Source: an uncultured bacterium (GTDB lineage: Bacteria > Cyanobacteriota > Vampirovibrionia > Gastranaerophilales > Gastranaerophilaceae). From it: a stretch of DNA of 64,000 nt. Of this stretch, positions 25,202-34,376 are shown piece after piece. The notes under the pieces were generated by a model. The model did not search any database and was not told where the DNA came from. It saw only the letters and a list, made by a program, of their open reading frames with translations. The translations under genes were made by a program, and so were the position numbers. Every line of letters begins with the position of its first letter. Within the stretch, counting starts at the first letter, position 1. The stretch covers positions 1 through 64,000 of the forward strand of contig CASFNW010000005.1 of assembly GCA_949296245.1 (NCBI GenBank), in the 5' to 3' direction.

Positions 25202-25310
25202 CGTTTTCTCCTTTTCTATGGGCTTTAACATACTAGGAAGGGGTTGTTCCGGCTTATGTTCCTCCGGCCCCGACTGGTTCCGTCTAAAGTCCGATTACTG
25301 TACTACAAGA
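25202..25310 (-). promoter_or_regulatory. Possible structured leader of rpsB
   Basis: Upstream of the start, GGGG (25240-25243) and CCGG (25249-25252) can pair with CCGG (25264-25267) and CCCC (25268-25271), giving an 8-bp stem with a 5-nt bulge. This GC-rich stretch stands out in AT-rich surroundings. S2 binds leaders of its own mRNA in several bacteria. Autoregulation here is only a suggestion. Confidence 0.3.
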
Positions 25311-25413
25311 TAATTATATCCCAAACATAAATTCTGAAAACAATCCGATCAGAGAGGATTTATACATGACGTTACAATATGTTACAATTCGTCCTCCGGT
25401 AATAAAAAAGTCA

Positions 25414-26544
25414 TTAACTTTTTATTTTTAATTTTACAAACTTACTGATTTGTTCAAGTCCCTGTTTTAAAACTTGAGGACTTTTGCAGTATCCTATCCG
25501 AAAACAGTATTCTTCTTCAAAACAAAATCCCGGAGTCAAAAATACACCGGCTTCTTTTGCCAGTCTGTCGCATAGCTCTTTTGATGTCATATCAAAATCA
25601 TAATAAATAAGAGCCGTTGTCCCTGCTTCAGGCTTTATATAATCAAAATGCGGCTCATTTTTTACCCAGCAATCTAATATTTCAAGACATTCTTTTATTA
25701 TTTTCTTGTTTCTGGCTATTATCTTATCTGCATTTTTTAAAGCTAATGAGGCCAGAATTTCATCTGTTATAGAACAGGAAATCATATTGTATTCTCTGTG
25801 ATGAAGGCATTGTTCAATTATATTTTTATCTTTTGAAGCCAGCCATCCGATACGCAGACCAGCAAGCGAAAATATTTTTGACATGGAACAAACGCTTATT
25901 GCTCTGTCATAAATATCTGCCATAGACGGAGTGTTTTTTTCTGAGCAATTCAGCCCTCTGTATACCTCATCACTCAGCACATACGCATTTACGGAGTCTG
26001 CAATCTGTGCTATCTGTTCGAGCATTTTTTTTGACATTAATGAACCTGACGGGTTATTGGGATTATTTATACATATCAGTTTCGTATCTTTTACTGCAAG
26101 TTTTTTTAATTCCTCTATATCAGGCAAAAAATTATTCTCTTTTTTAAGTTTCAAAAGTTTTACTTTTGCACCGAAGGATGCAGGTATAGAGTACAACTGC
26201 TGATAAGTCGGAATAACGGATATTACGGTATCACATGGCTGTATAAGAGAATAAAACAAAAGATGATTTGCTCCCGCAGCACCGATTGCAGGGATAATAT
26301 TTTCAGGCAATATTGTTTTATACAGATTCGAAATACTTTCTTTAAGCTTTGGGTTGCCTGTTATATAGCCGTATCCCTGCTTTAATGAGCATAAGTTATT
26401 TAAAAATTCATTCTTATTCTCGCCCGTAAGTTCAAATAATTCATCAAAAGACAAATTTTGGATTGTGGTGTTTCCAAGATCAGATTTTGAGTATTTTTCA
26501 TACTCATTCATCCAGTCTTCTACTTTAAACGGAGCTATGTTCAT
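25414..26544 (-). CDS. Class I/II PLP-dependent aminotransferase (376 aa)
   Basis: This is a fold-type I enzyme. The PLP lysine lies in SMSKIFSLAGLRIGW, the aspartate that holds the pyridine nitrogen in YVLSDEVYRG, the NNPNNPSG motif is present, and substrate-carboxylate Arg is in FRIGYC. Length is normal. The substrate cannot be told from sequence; homologues include aspartate-type and arginine-type aminotransferases. It is a single gene with no obvious pathway partner nearby. Confidence 0.88.
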   Translation of the reverse strand: MNIAPFKVEDWMNEYEKYSKSDLGNTTIQNLSFDELFELTGENKNEFLNNLCSLKQGYGYITGNPKLKESISNLYKTILPENIIPAIGAAGANHLLFYSLIQPCDTVISVIPTYQQLYSIPASFGAKVKLLKLKKENNFLPDIEELKKLAVKDTKLICINNPNNPSGSLMSKKMLEQIAQIADSVNAYVLSDEVYRGLNCSEKNTPSMADIYDRAISVCSMSKIFSLAGLRIGWLASKDKNIIEQCLHHREYNMISCSITDEILASLALKNADKIIARNKKIIKECLEILDCWVKNEPHFDYIKPEAGTTALIYYDFDMTSKELCDRLAKEAGVFLTPGFCFEEEYCFRIGYCKSPQVLKQGLEQISKFVKLKIKS

Positions 26545-26692
26545 AATTTTATTATTACAAACACATATTTTTGTTTCCAGCTTTAACTATTTGGACTTAT
26601 TTAAAAATTTACCCCAGATATTCTTAAAACAGTAATAACAGCATTCCTGTAAATTGCCCAATCCTGAGAAAGTGTAGTATTAAAAAACTTAC

Positions 26693-28072
26693 TTATTCAC
26701 AATCCTTCATCTTCTCAAGCTCTTTTAAAATCCCCTGATTTATCTCGAGGACATCCACGCCAAGGTTTGATAAAACCTGCATAGCAACGGAATCAGGTGT
26801 TCTGGTAATAGCCCACAGAAGGTTTTCCGAAGCTATTTTTGTATTTTTATGTTTCTGTGCTTTTTCCCAGGCTGTTTCAAGAATCTTTTTGGCTCTGTCA
26901 GAAAATACAACCTCGCCAAAATTATACGAATTGCCGTATCCTAAAACTTTTTCAACCTCGATTCTCGCGTCTTTAATGGTAATACCAAGCTGAGAAAGCA
27001 CTCTTGCGCCTATACCGGCACCTTCTCCTATAATACCGAGGAGTATAAATTCGCTCCCGACAATATTTCTGTTCATTGCCTGTGCTTCTCTTTTTGCAAG
27101 TCTCAATATAGTCAAGGTCTCGGGCATTTGTTTTTCTATCGGTTTTATAATTTTGTGTGCAAGATTATCATCCTGTACATTTAATTCTTTAAATATATTG
27201 TACGCAATGCCGCTTTTTGCTTTTAATAGTCCCAGTATAATATGTTCCGGTTTGACCGCAGCTGAGCCCAGTTCTTTTGCTGTTTCAAAAGCAAGAAACA
27301 TTGTTTTGAAAGCATTCGGTGTAAAAATAATCTGTTTTTCTTCAAATTCCGCCTGACGGGAGGATACCTCATTCAGCTTTGAACAGTAAGATTCAAGGTT
27401 AATCCCGTATTCATTTAACAGTTTAGTTAAATCAGAGTCTGAATCTTCAAGAATAGACTGTACAATCTGCTCTGTTCCGAGAATTTCATAATGTGAAGCG
27501 GTAAGTTTTGCAACTGCTCTGTCGAGTATTTTTTTTGCCTCACCTATCTTAAACAGTGACTGGATTGTGGAATACTCGCTTTTTTCTTTTTTTTCTATTT
27601 CCGGATGAAATTCGCCCTTTTTGTTATTTTTTTCTATTAATTTTAACAGTGTTTGTTTCAATTTCAGCAGATTAATTTTATACTTTGTAAAATCTGCCAG
27701 TACTTCCGGTTCTGATTCTTCTGCCGTAATTATCAACGCAAGCAGGAGGTGTTCCGGCATAATATAAGAGTTTGTCTTTTTGCGTGCAAGTTCGGAGGCA
27801 AGTTTTATCAGTTTTTGCGCGCCTGTGCTGAAAGCTATATTTGTATGTTTAAAATTATGAGAAACATTTTTATACTTTTTATAGACATGTTCTCTAAAAT
27901 CATCTGCTTTCATTCCCTCATAAGCAAGCAGACGGGAGCAGATATTTGATTTTGTTTCCAGCACTCCTAAAAGTATATGCTCCGGATAAATCTTGTAAGT
28001 TTCTGAATCCGCCGCTTCTTTTTGTGCCAGTGAAATGATATTTATAGCTTTTTCTGTGAACCGTTCAAACAC
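26693..28072 (-). CDS. Clp-N repeat protein without AAA+ domain (459 aa)
   Basis: The start is GTG with AAGGAG before it. The whole protein consists of about six half-repeats of the ClpA/ClpC N-terminal domain. Examples are FTEKAINIISLAQKEA...YPEHILLGVL, TGAQKLIKLASELA...MPEHLLLALI, NAFKTMFLAFETAKEL...PEHIILGLL and SDRAKKILETAWEKAQ...SENLLWAI. ClpC has two half-repeats and two ATPase modules; here no Walker motif is present. In Clp proteins this domain binds substrates, adaptors or phospho-arginine. The product may be an adaptor or decoy for ClpC; that is inference. Confidence 0.8.
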   Translation of the reverse strand: MFERFTEKAINIISLAQKEAADSETYKIYPEHILLGVLETKSNICSRLLAYEGMKADDFREHVYKKYKNVSHNFKHTNIAFSTGAQKLIKLASELARKKTNSYIMPEHLLLALIITAEESEPEVLADFTKYKINLLKLKQTLLKLIEKNNKKGEFHPEIEKKEKSEYSTIQSLFKIGEAKKILDRAVAKLTASHYEILGTEQIVQSILEDSDSDLTKLLNEYGINLESYCSKLNEVSSRQAEFEEKQIIFTPNAFKTMFLAFETAKELGSAAVKPEHIILGLLKAKSGIAYNIFKELNVQDDNLAHKIIKPIEKQMPETLTILRLAKREAQAMNRNIVGSEFILLGIIGEGAGIGARVLSQLGITIKDARIEVEKVLGYGNSYNFGEVVFSDRAKKILETAWEKAQKHKNTKIASENLLWAITRTPDSVAMQVLSNLGVDVLEINQGILKELEKMKDCE

Positions 28073-28193
28073 GTATGTTTCTCCTTAAAATGTCAGAAAA
28101 TCTTATTTATTTATTATTCCATAGTTATGCTTTTTATAAAAGCTTTTTATTTAGGGATTTATATATTCACATAAGCCGGAATTTAAAATTATA

Positions 28194-29321
28194 TTAAAAC
28201 TCTAAAAACTTTATCAAAATTATACTTAATAATGCAGAAAAAGAAATAATTGACAGAAAATGTAAAAGTTTTTTGTCTTTGAATACAAACAATCCACTCG
28301 CTGCAGCAAATAACAGAACAAAAATTGCAAATATTACAGGCAGATGTGTGTTGAAATTTATTAAATAAAAACACACAAAAAGAATAACACCCGCAGCCGC
28401 AATAAAAACAAAATTTAACAACAGAGTGGTAATATTTACAGCCCGCTCATTTTCATCTTTAAAAATATAATCAAACCAGAATTTTCCGGATATCATAGAA
28501 GCGGGAAACATTGCAGGCAAAAGATATGTACCTAAAAGTGTTTTAAAAAAGAAGGAAAGAAAAAGTATTACGAATAAAAATATCGTATTAACCAGCATAA
28601 ATTGCTTTATTGGCTGTAATTCCAAAAACTTTTCAAAATACATTTTTGTATCTTTAGCATGTTTTTTCAGGTATACAAAAATTTGTGCTAAAAAATAAAA
28701 CACCCACGGGATAAATCCCAGCAGGAATGCAATTAAAAATTTGGGATAAAGCTGAATATGGAAACTTATATCCAAGGGATGTTTCAAAAATAATACCGCA
28801 GAAAATAAAATAATACCCGGTATAAAGTAGAGCGGATTAAACAAATTTTTGATTTTTCCTGACGGAATATATGAAATAATTATTCCTAAAACAGGTATCA
28901 ATAAGCCGGATAAACCTTTAAGAACAAAAGCACATCCGGCAAATATATAAGCCGACCACCAGAAAAATCTTCTGTGTCCGTAAGAACAAAACAGAGTATA
29001 CAATCCTGCATAAACAGACGATATAGCACAAACAGCAAAAAGCATATCAAAAGCAGAATAATTTGCTGCAAAAACAAATTCCAAACAGGAAGCAAGTATC
29101 AGGCCAGATATTATGCCGTATTTTTTAGAAGCGATTTTTCTTCCCAAAAAATAAGTAAGTAAAATACCATAAGCCGATGTAATTACTGCAGGTATATTTA
29201 CAGAAATACCTTTAATAACTGACGGTAGACAGTATAAAATGTAGCAAACAGTCAGCAAAATCGTTATTGCAATGGCATCTTTAAATTTGTTTATATGTTT
29301 TAAAAATTGATATTTATTCAT
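28194..29321 (-). CDS. ArnT/PMT-like membrane protein lacking the catalytic loop (375 aa)
   Basis: About ten hydrophobic segments. The region GRKIASKKYGIISGLILAS....FAANYSAFDMLFAVC and AGCAFVLKGLSGLLIPVLGIIISY matches the middle of ArnT-type GT-C transferases. The usual first periplasmic loop with its Asp-Glu pair is missing; the protein begins at a later segment. It may be inactive or a subunit, or the true start may lie elsewhere. The gene ends an apparent operon with the 293-aa membrane protein and miaA (18-bp gap). Confidence 0.65.
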   Translation of the reverse strand: MNKYQFLKHINKFKDAIAITILLTVCYILYCLPSVIKGISVNIPAVITSAYGILLTYFLGRKIASKKYGIISGLILASCLEFVFAANYSAFDMLFAVCAISSVYAGLYTLFCSYGHRRFFWWSAYIFAGCAFVLKGLSGLLIPVLGIIISYIPSGKIKNLFNPLYFIPGIILFSAVLFLKHPLDISFHIQLYPKFLIAFLLGFIPWVFYFLAQIFVYLKKHAKDTKMYFEKFLELQPIKQFMLVNTIFLFVILFLSFFFKTLLGTYLLPAMFPASMISGKFWFDYIFKDENERAVNITTLLLNFVFIAAAGVILFVCFYLINFNTHLPVIFAIFVLLFAAASGLFVFKDKKLLHFLSIISFSALLSIILIKFLEF

Positions 29322-29339
29322 CGCACTCCTGATATTATA

Positions 29340-30284
29340 TTATAATAAATCTTTTAAACACAAAAGACTCTTTTTAACCTGCTCCTCTTTAGACACATTT
29401 TGTATCTCCAGCCAGTTTATATCTTCATTTCTTCTAAACCATGTCAGCTGTCTTTTTGCATAACGTCTTGTGTTCTGCTTTATTTTATCAACACATTCTT
29501 CGTATGTCAGCAAGCCGTCAAAATAATCAATAAACTCCTGATAACCTATTGTCTTTAAAAGGCTGTTAATTTTCCCGTATTTTTCATAAAGGTTTTGTGC
29601 CTCATTTTGAAGTCCCTGCACCAGCATTATATCCACTCTCTTGTCCGCTCTGTCATACAGAAACTGTCTGTCCTCGCCGTTCAGATGTCCGAGACCTATC
29701 CATCGGACATCAAACTCGGGTTCTTTCTTCTTTTGTGCCTGTGACATCGGAACTCCCAGAGTCTTGCATACCTCGAGTGCGCGGATTATTTTTACCGTGT
29801 TATTAGGGTGCATATTTTCTGCAAGTACGGGGTCATATTTTTTTAATAACTCATAAAGAGCCTGTACGCCCTGTTTTTTTTCGAGTTTATGCAATTCTTC
29901 GCGCAGCTTTTTATTCGGAGCAACTCTTGGCATATCATAGTTTTCCAGAAGAATCCTGAAATACAATCCTGTTCCGCCGGCTACAACTGGGATTTTATCC
30001 CTTGAAAAAAGCTCTTTCATAACATTTGATGCTCTGTCTGCAAAATCAGCCACAGTAAATTCTTCAAGCGGCGACACAACGTCAATAAGGTGATGTTTTA
30101 TTCCCTGCATTTCTTCTTTAGACGGTTTTGCAGTTGCTATGTCAAATTCTTTGTATATCTGTCGTGAATCTGCAGATATAATTTCCGTATCAAAAATCTT
30201 TGCCAGCTCTATAGCAAGTGCTGTTTTCCCCGATGCAGTAGGGCCGGCAATTGCAATCACAGTTCTTTTATTTGTTTTCTTCAT
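29340..30284 (-). CDS. miaA: tRNA dimethylallyltransferase (314 aa)
   Basis: It adds a dimethylallyl group to A37 of tRNAs reading UNN codons. The P-loop GPTASGKT lies at residues 14-21, SADSRQIYKEFDIATAKPS and the DVVSPLEEFTVADF segment follow, GGTGLYFRILLE is present, and the C-terminus has Q.TRRYAKRQLTWFR. Length is normal. Its start overlaps the end of the upstream membrane-protein gene by 17 nt, so translation is probably coupled. Confidence 0.95.
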   Translation of the reverse strand: MKKTNKRTVIAIAGPTASGKTALAIELAKIFDTEIISADSRQIYKEFDIATAKPSKEEMQGIKHHLIDVVSPLEEFTVADFADRASNVMKELFSRDKIPVVAGGTGLYFRILLENYDMPRVAPNKKLREELHKLEKKQGVQALYELLKKYDPVLAENMHPNNTVKIIRALEVCKTLGVPMSQAQKKKEPEFDVRWIGLGHLNGEDRQFLYDRADKRVDIMLVQGLQNEAQNLYEKYGKINSLLKTIGYQEFIDYFDGLLTYEECVDKIKQNTRRYAKRQLTWFRRNEDINWLEIQNVSKEEQVKKSLLCLKDLL

Positions 30285-31149
30285 AGTACAAGAATATCAA
30301 AACAATCGCATATGTCATAAAATAAAAAGATATAATAAGCCCGACAACCGCCAGTATTATATTTATATTGAACACAAGACTCAAAACAGAAATAACCATA
30401 TTCAAAAAGAAAAGGTATACCATTATTCCCAGTGAACCGAAGAAATGTTTGAAAACAAAAACAATGTTTCTGTTAAAAGCGCTAAACGGCGTCAAGAAAA
30501 GATTAAAACCGTTTTCTTTTTTATCAAAAACAGCCGGATATAAAAACATTGTCAAAAATGTAAATATAAAAGCAGATCCGCCAACAAACATCATCCATAT
30601 ATTTATTGCTTTAAGCTGTTCAAAATTCAGACTGTATACATATTTTTGCATTTCAGCCGGAGTCGAATTTGCAGCAGCCATAAATTGCTGCATATCTATA
30701 TTGGGTTTTGGCAGGTAATACATCCCTATTTTATAGCAGGCAAAAATTAATAATGCATAAACTATTAAATAAACTATTGTTGTATATGTAATACTCAGAA
30801 AATATTCTCCGACTCCGGGGAAAAATTCTTTGCCGAGAGCGAGTGATGCAGAGTTTTTTTCCTGTTCATTTTTAAACACATCCAGCTGTACTTTTTTGTT
30901 GTGTTCTATGCCTTTTTTAATCATATAAAACCAGCCTGCAAAAAATGCAGTGCACAAAAGAACATTGCCTGTTAAGAAAATCAAATGCAAAATTTTATTT
31001 GTCTGCTGTGCAAGTCCCGCAAAACTAAAGCTTATAACTATCAAAAAGATAATCAGAGGCTGAGCCAGTATAATATTGTCTTTTGTAATATCAAACGCTT
31101 TTTTTATATATAAACTCATAAATAAATTATTCCAAATGTAAGATTTCAT
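30268..31149 (-). CDS. Multi-pass membrane protein (293 aa)
   Basis: Five or six hydrophobic segments are visible (about 30-50, 60-80, 120-142, 187-210, 240-285) with a charged loop between the second and third. Not recognised. It resembles unnamed YIP1/DUF-type membrane proteins of Gram-positive and cyanobacterial relatives. A start at 31119 (MSLYIKKAFD) is also possible; neither has a strong ribosome site. It overlaps miaA. Confidence 0.6.
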   Translation of the reverse strand: MKSYIWNNLFMSLYIKKAFDITKDNIILAQPLIIFLIVISFSFAGLAQQTNKILHLIFLTGNVLLCTAFFAGWFYMIKKGIEHNKKVQLDVFKNEQEKNSASLALGKEFFPGVGEYFLSITYTTIVYLIVYALLIFACYKIGMYYLPKPNIDMQQFMAAANSTPAEMQKYVYSLNFEQLKAINIWMMFVGGSAFIFTFLTMFLYPAVFDKKENGFNLFLTPFSAFNRNIVFVFKHFFGSLGIMVYLFFLNMVISVLSLVFNINIILAVVGLIISFYFMTYAIVLIFLYYEENK

Positions 31150-31182
31150 ACTGATTATAGCATATTCATTAAAATATTGTAG

Positions 31183-31188
31183 TATAAT
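31183..31188 (+). promoter_or_regulatory. -10 element of ilvD
   Basis: A perfect TATAAT 80 bp before the ilvD ATG, with no strong -35. The leader that remains has no visible attenuator, T-box or leader peptide rich in Ile/Leu/Val. Confidence 0.35.
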
Positions 31189-31268
31189 TTTAATTGCAAA
31201 GTTGAATTAATCCGGCTGTACTAATCTGCCGCCGTATAACTGTCAAAATTCTAAAACAGGGGAATATT

Positions 31269-32927
31269 ATGAGAAGCGACAACGTAAAAAAAGGTATACA
31301 CAAAGCAGCACACCGCTCATTGCTATATGCAACAGGCGTAACAAAAGAAGGTATGAAACGTCCGTTTATAGGTATAGCAAGCTCCTTTTCAGACCTTGTA
31401 CCGGGACATGCCGGCATGAGAGATTTGGAAAGACAAATAGAAAAAGGTATACACTCAGGCGGAGGTCAGGCGTTTATCTTTGGCACACCTGCAGTGTGTG
31501 ACGGTATCGCTATGGGACATTGCGGTATGAAATACTCCCTGCCTTCACGCGACCTTATTGCTGACTGTGTGGAAACGGTTGCCGAGGCTCATCAGCTTGA
31601 CGGGCTTGTTCTTTTAACAAACTGTGACAAAATCACACCGGGCATGCTCATTGCTGCTTTGAGAATAAATATTCCCTGCATTGTGGTTACCGCCGGTCCT
31701 ATGCTTGACGGGTGTTCTAAAAATGAAGTATTAACAATGATAAGAGGCTCTTTTGAAGCTGTCGGAAAACTTTCCGCAGGCAAAATTACAAAAGAACGCC
31801 TTTGCGAAATGGAAGAAGAGTGCTGCCCTTCAGCAGGTTCCTGTCAGGGGCTTTATACGGCAAACACCATGGCATGTCTTACAGAGGTTATGGGAATGAG
31901 TCTTCCTTTCTGTGCTACGGCATCGGCTGTTTCTTCAAAGAAAAAACAAATTGCTTTTGAATCGGGATTAAAAATCGTAGAGCTTGTTGAAAAGAATATA
32001 AAACCCTCGGATATCATAAACCGTGACTCTATGAGAAACGCTATTGTCACAGACCTTGCTTTAGGCGGATCTACAAACTCTATTTTGCATTTGCTTGCCA
32101 TTGCAAACTCCGGTAATATTGATATTTCTTTAAAAGATTTTGATGAATTGAGCTACAAAATCCCGCAGATAATTAAACTTGACCCTTCAGCTCTGCCTAC
32201 GATGACAGACCTTCATTACGCTGGCGGAATCCCCGGAGTATTAAAAACACTTTATAAAAACACTCCGGAGCTCAAGGATACAAAAGGAGTTTCCGGGTTA
32301 AAAATTTCTCAAATTGCAGATTCTGCGTGGGTCGACAACTCTATTATCCACACTCTGGACAACCCCATCACCTCAAACCCCGGACTTGGTATTCTAAAAG
32401 GCAACCTGGCAAAAGACGGCGCAGTTATAAAAATTTCCGGTGTTGACCCGTCGGCACTTACTTTTGAGGGAACAGCAAAAGTGTTTAACTCGGAAGAAGA
32501 AACAATGGAAGCAATAGATAAAGACCATATAAAAGAGGGTGATGTGGTTGTAATCTGCTACGAAGGGCCAAAAGGCGGCCCCGGCATGCGTGAAATGCTG
32601 GCTCCTACTTCTATGATTGTAGGCAAAGGTCTCGGTGCAAAGGTTGCATTGATTACAGACGGACGTTTCTCAGGCGGTACAAGAGGATTATGCATAGGGC
32701 ATATTTGTCCTGAGGCTGCTATGGGCGGAATTATAGGCTTGATAAAAAACGGTGATAAAATTAAAATAGATATACCGGCAAGAAAACTGGAGCTTCTTGT
32801 AAGCGACGAAGAGCTTGAACAGAGAAGAAAAGAGTTTAAACCTCTGCCTCCAAAAGAAGTGAAAGGATTTCTTGCAAAATATGCAAAAACCGTACAGAGC
32901 GCTTCTGTCGGAGCCGTAACATTGTAA
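31269..32927 (+). CDS. ilvD: Dihydroxy-acid dehydratase (552 aa)
   Basis: It dehydrates dihydroxy-acids in isoleucine and valine synthesis and carries an Fe-S cluster. The cluster cysteines Cys119 (TNCDKITPG) and Cys192 ([15 protein letters not shown]) are present, as is CDGI. The C-terminal [23 protein letters not shown] carries the catalytic Ser region. Length is normal and GGGGAA lies before the ATG. No other ilv or leu gene is adjacent. Confidence 0.97.
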   Translation: MRSDNVKKGIHKAAHRSLLYATGVTKEGMKRPFIGIASSFSDLVPGHAGMRDLERQIEKGIHSGGGQAFIFGTPAVCDGIAMGHCGMKYSLPSRDLIADCVETVAEAHQLDGLVLLTNCDKITPGMLIAALRINIPCIVVTAGPMLDGCSKNEVLTMIRGSFEAVGKLSAGKITKERLCEMEEECCPSAGSCQGLYTANTMACLTEVMGMSLPFCATASAVSSKKKQIAFESGLKIVELVEKNIKPSDIINRDSMRNAIVTDLALGGSTNSILHLLAIANSGNIDISLKDFDELSYKIPQIIKLDPSALPTMTDLHYAGGIPGVLKTLYKNTPELKDTKGVSGLKISQIADSAWVDNSIIHTLDNPITSNPGLGILKGNLAKDGAVIKISGVDPSALTFEGTAKVFNSEEETMEAIDKDHIKEGDVVVICYEGPKGGPGMREMLAPTSMIVGKGLGAKVALITDGRFSGGTRGLCIGHICPEAAMGGIIGLIKNGDKIKIDIPARKLELLVSDEELEQRRKEFKPLPPKEVKGFLAKYAKTVQSASVGAVTL

Positions 32928-32953
32928 TAATAATTTAATAAGGAAAATAATTT

Positions 32954-33706
32954 ATGTCAGGACACTCAAAATGGTCAACAATTAAACACAAAAAAGCTAA
33001 AGTCGACGCACAAAGAGGCGTAGCATTTCAAAAATACTCCAGAGAAATCATAGTTGCTGCAAAAATGGGCGGCGGAGACCCTGCAGCAAACTTTCGCCTG
33101 AGAACTGCTATTGAAAAGGCAAAAGCCGGCGGATTGCCTAACGACAATATTAAACGTGCTATTGAAAAAGGCTGCGGCGCAGGTGCTTCCGAAAACTACG
33201 AAGAACTCACCTACGAAGGCTACGGAGCAGGCGGCGTCGCTGTTATTGTAGAGGCAATGACTGACAACAGAAACCGCACGGCAGGCGATATAAGAAGCTA
33301 TTTTACAAAATTCAACGGCAATCTCGGTGAAACCGGCTGTGTGGGCTGGATGTTCAAAGATGCCGGCGTAGTTACTTTTGCTAAAGATGGAAATGATTAC
33401 GAAAAACTTTTTGAAGCATCAATAAACGCAGGTGCTGATGATTTCCTTGATGAAGATGAAGAATACAAAATTATTACAACACCCGACAACTTCCAGAATG
33501 TTGTAGAAACTCTGGAAAAAGACGGCTTTAAACACACAGGCGCAGAACTCACAAAACTGCCTCAAAACACACTCGAAATCACGGATGAAAAAACTGCAAA
33601 GATGATTCTGCTCTTGATGGACAAATTAGAAGAACACGACGATGTGCAGAATGTATATTCAAACTTTGACATTCCTGATGAAGTAATGGACAAGGTGCAG
33701 ATATAA
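32954..33706 (+). CDS. yebC: YebC/PmpR-family protein (250 aa)
   Basis: The full signature start [20 protein letters not shown], then [19 protein letters not shown], the DNNRKRTA-like [12 protein letters not shown], and GCVGWMF are present. The family has long been called a transcription regulator; recent work ties members to ribosome stalling at proline runs. Length is normal. A bidirectional terminator follows. Confidence 0.95.
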   Translation: MSGHSKWSTIKHKKAKVDAQRGVAFQKYSREIIVAAKMGGGDPAANFRLRTAIEKAKAGGLPNDNIKRAIEKGCGAGASENYEELTYEGYGAGGVAVIVEAMTDNRNRTAGDIRSYFTKFNGNLGETGCVGWMFKDAGVVTFAKDGNDYEKLFEASINAGADDFLDEDEEYKIITTPDNFQNVVETLEKDGFKHTGAELTKLPQNTLEITDEKTAKMILLLMDKLEEHDDVQNVYSNFDIPDEVMDKVQI

Positions 33707-33720
33707 TAAGCGGTATAAAT

Positions 33721-33752
33721 AAAAAGAGCCCTCAAAAGAGGGCTCTTTTTTA
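33721..33752. terminator. Bidirectional terminator
   Basis: AAAAAGAGCCCTC and GAGGGCTCTTTTT pair around AAAA, with a T-run. It separates yebC from the convergent small HTH gene. Confidence 0.9.
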
Positions 33753-33765
33753 TAGCTAGATATAA

Positions 33766-33984
33766 TTATTTTTCAAATTCGAAAAATTTATACAAAGTAA
33801 CATCTAATGCTTTTGTGAGTTTGTAAATTAATAATAAAGATGGATTAGACTTACCTGTTTCAAGTTTACCTATATATGTTTGGTGAACATTTACAATAGA
33901 AGCAAGTTCGTCCTGAGTATAATTTTTATCTTCCCTCAGTTCTTTTAATCTTTTACCAAAGCGTTCACAAATTTTTGTATTCAT
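33766..33984 (-). CDS. XRE-family HTH regulator (72 aa)
   Basis: A single Cro/C1 HTH domain (RFGKRLKELREDKNYTQDELASIVNVHQTYIGKLETGKSNPSLLLIYKLTKAL) fills the protein. Such one-domain regulators repress their own promoter and nearby genes. Directly repeated 18-bp sequences lie upstream, between it and the divergent 86-aa gene, and are likely operators. Confidence 0.88.
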   Translation of the reverse strand: MNTKICERFGKRLKELREDKNYTQDELASIVNVHQTYIGKLETGKSNPSLLLIYKLTKALDVTLYKFFEFEK

Positions 33985-33993
33985 ATTGACAAG

Positions 33994-34036
33994 ATAGACT
34001 GATACGCTTATATTGTGTATAGACTCACACGCTTAT
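33994..34036. promoter_or_regulatory. Direct-repeat operators of the XRE gene
   Basis: ATAGACTGATACGCTTAT (33994-34011) and ATAGACTCACACGCTTAT (34019-34036) differ at two positions and are 25 bp apart start to start. They occupy the promoter region of the XRE gene, within the space shared with the divergent gene at 34092. Confidence 0.55.
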
Positions 34037-34091
34037 TTACTCTGGTGATATTTACGAATATTGAGATATAAATTATTTTTGGTTCTAATAA

Positions 34092-34352
34092 ATGAATGAG
34101 AAATTAAATAAACAAGAAAAAGCAGTGCTTTTTATAGATAAAATCGGCAATGACAAAATAGTAAAAACATGTACAAGGTCAACAAAACAGCTTGTAAACT
34201 TTGTAAAAAAGCATGACGACATAACAAAAATCTATATAAATTCCGATGCGCTTACTTATGATACAATTGCACAGCTATTGGATATGAACAAAAAAGTTGT
34301 TATTTTAGAAAAATTGACAGCTAAAAAAGCTCTAAAACTTATACCGCAGTGA
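34092..34352 (+). CDS. Small hypothetical protein (86 aa)
   Basis: Not recognised. A basic, soluble protein with alternating helix and strand (KAVLFIDKIGNDKIVKTC, then DDITKIYINSDALTYDTIAQLLDMNKKVVILEKLT), suggesting a small alpha/beta fold. It diverges from the XRE gene across the direct repeats and may be its target. The ribosome site is weak. Confidence 0.55.
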   Translation: MNEKLNKQEKAVLFIDKIGNDKIVKTCTRSTKQLVNFVKKHDDITKIYINSDALTYDTIAQLLDMNKKVVILEKLTAKKALKLIPQ

Positions 34353-34376
34353 AAGTAATTTTGAATGAGATTTGCA

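Noticed and set aside
31149..31268. Riboswitch, T-box or leader attenuator for ilvD
   Set aside because: The leader is short and AT-rich; no terminator/antiterminator pair, T-box motif or branched-chain-rich leader peptide is visible.
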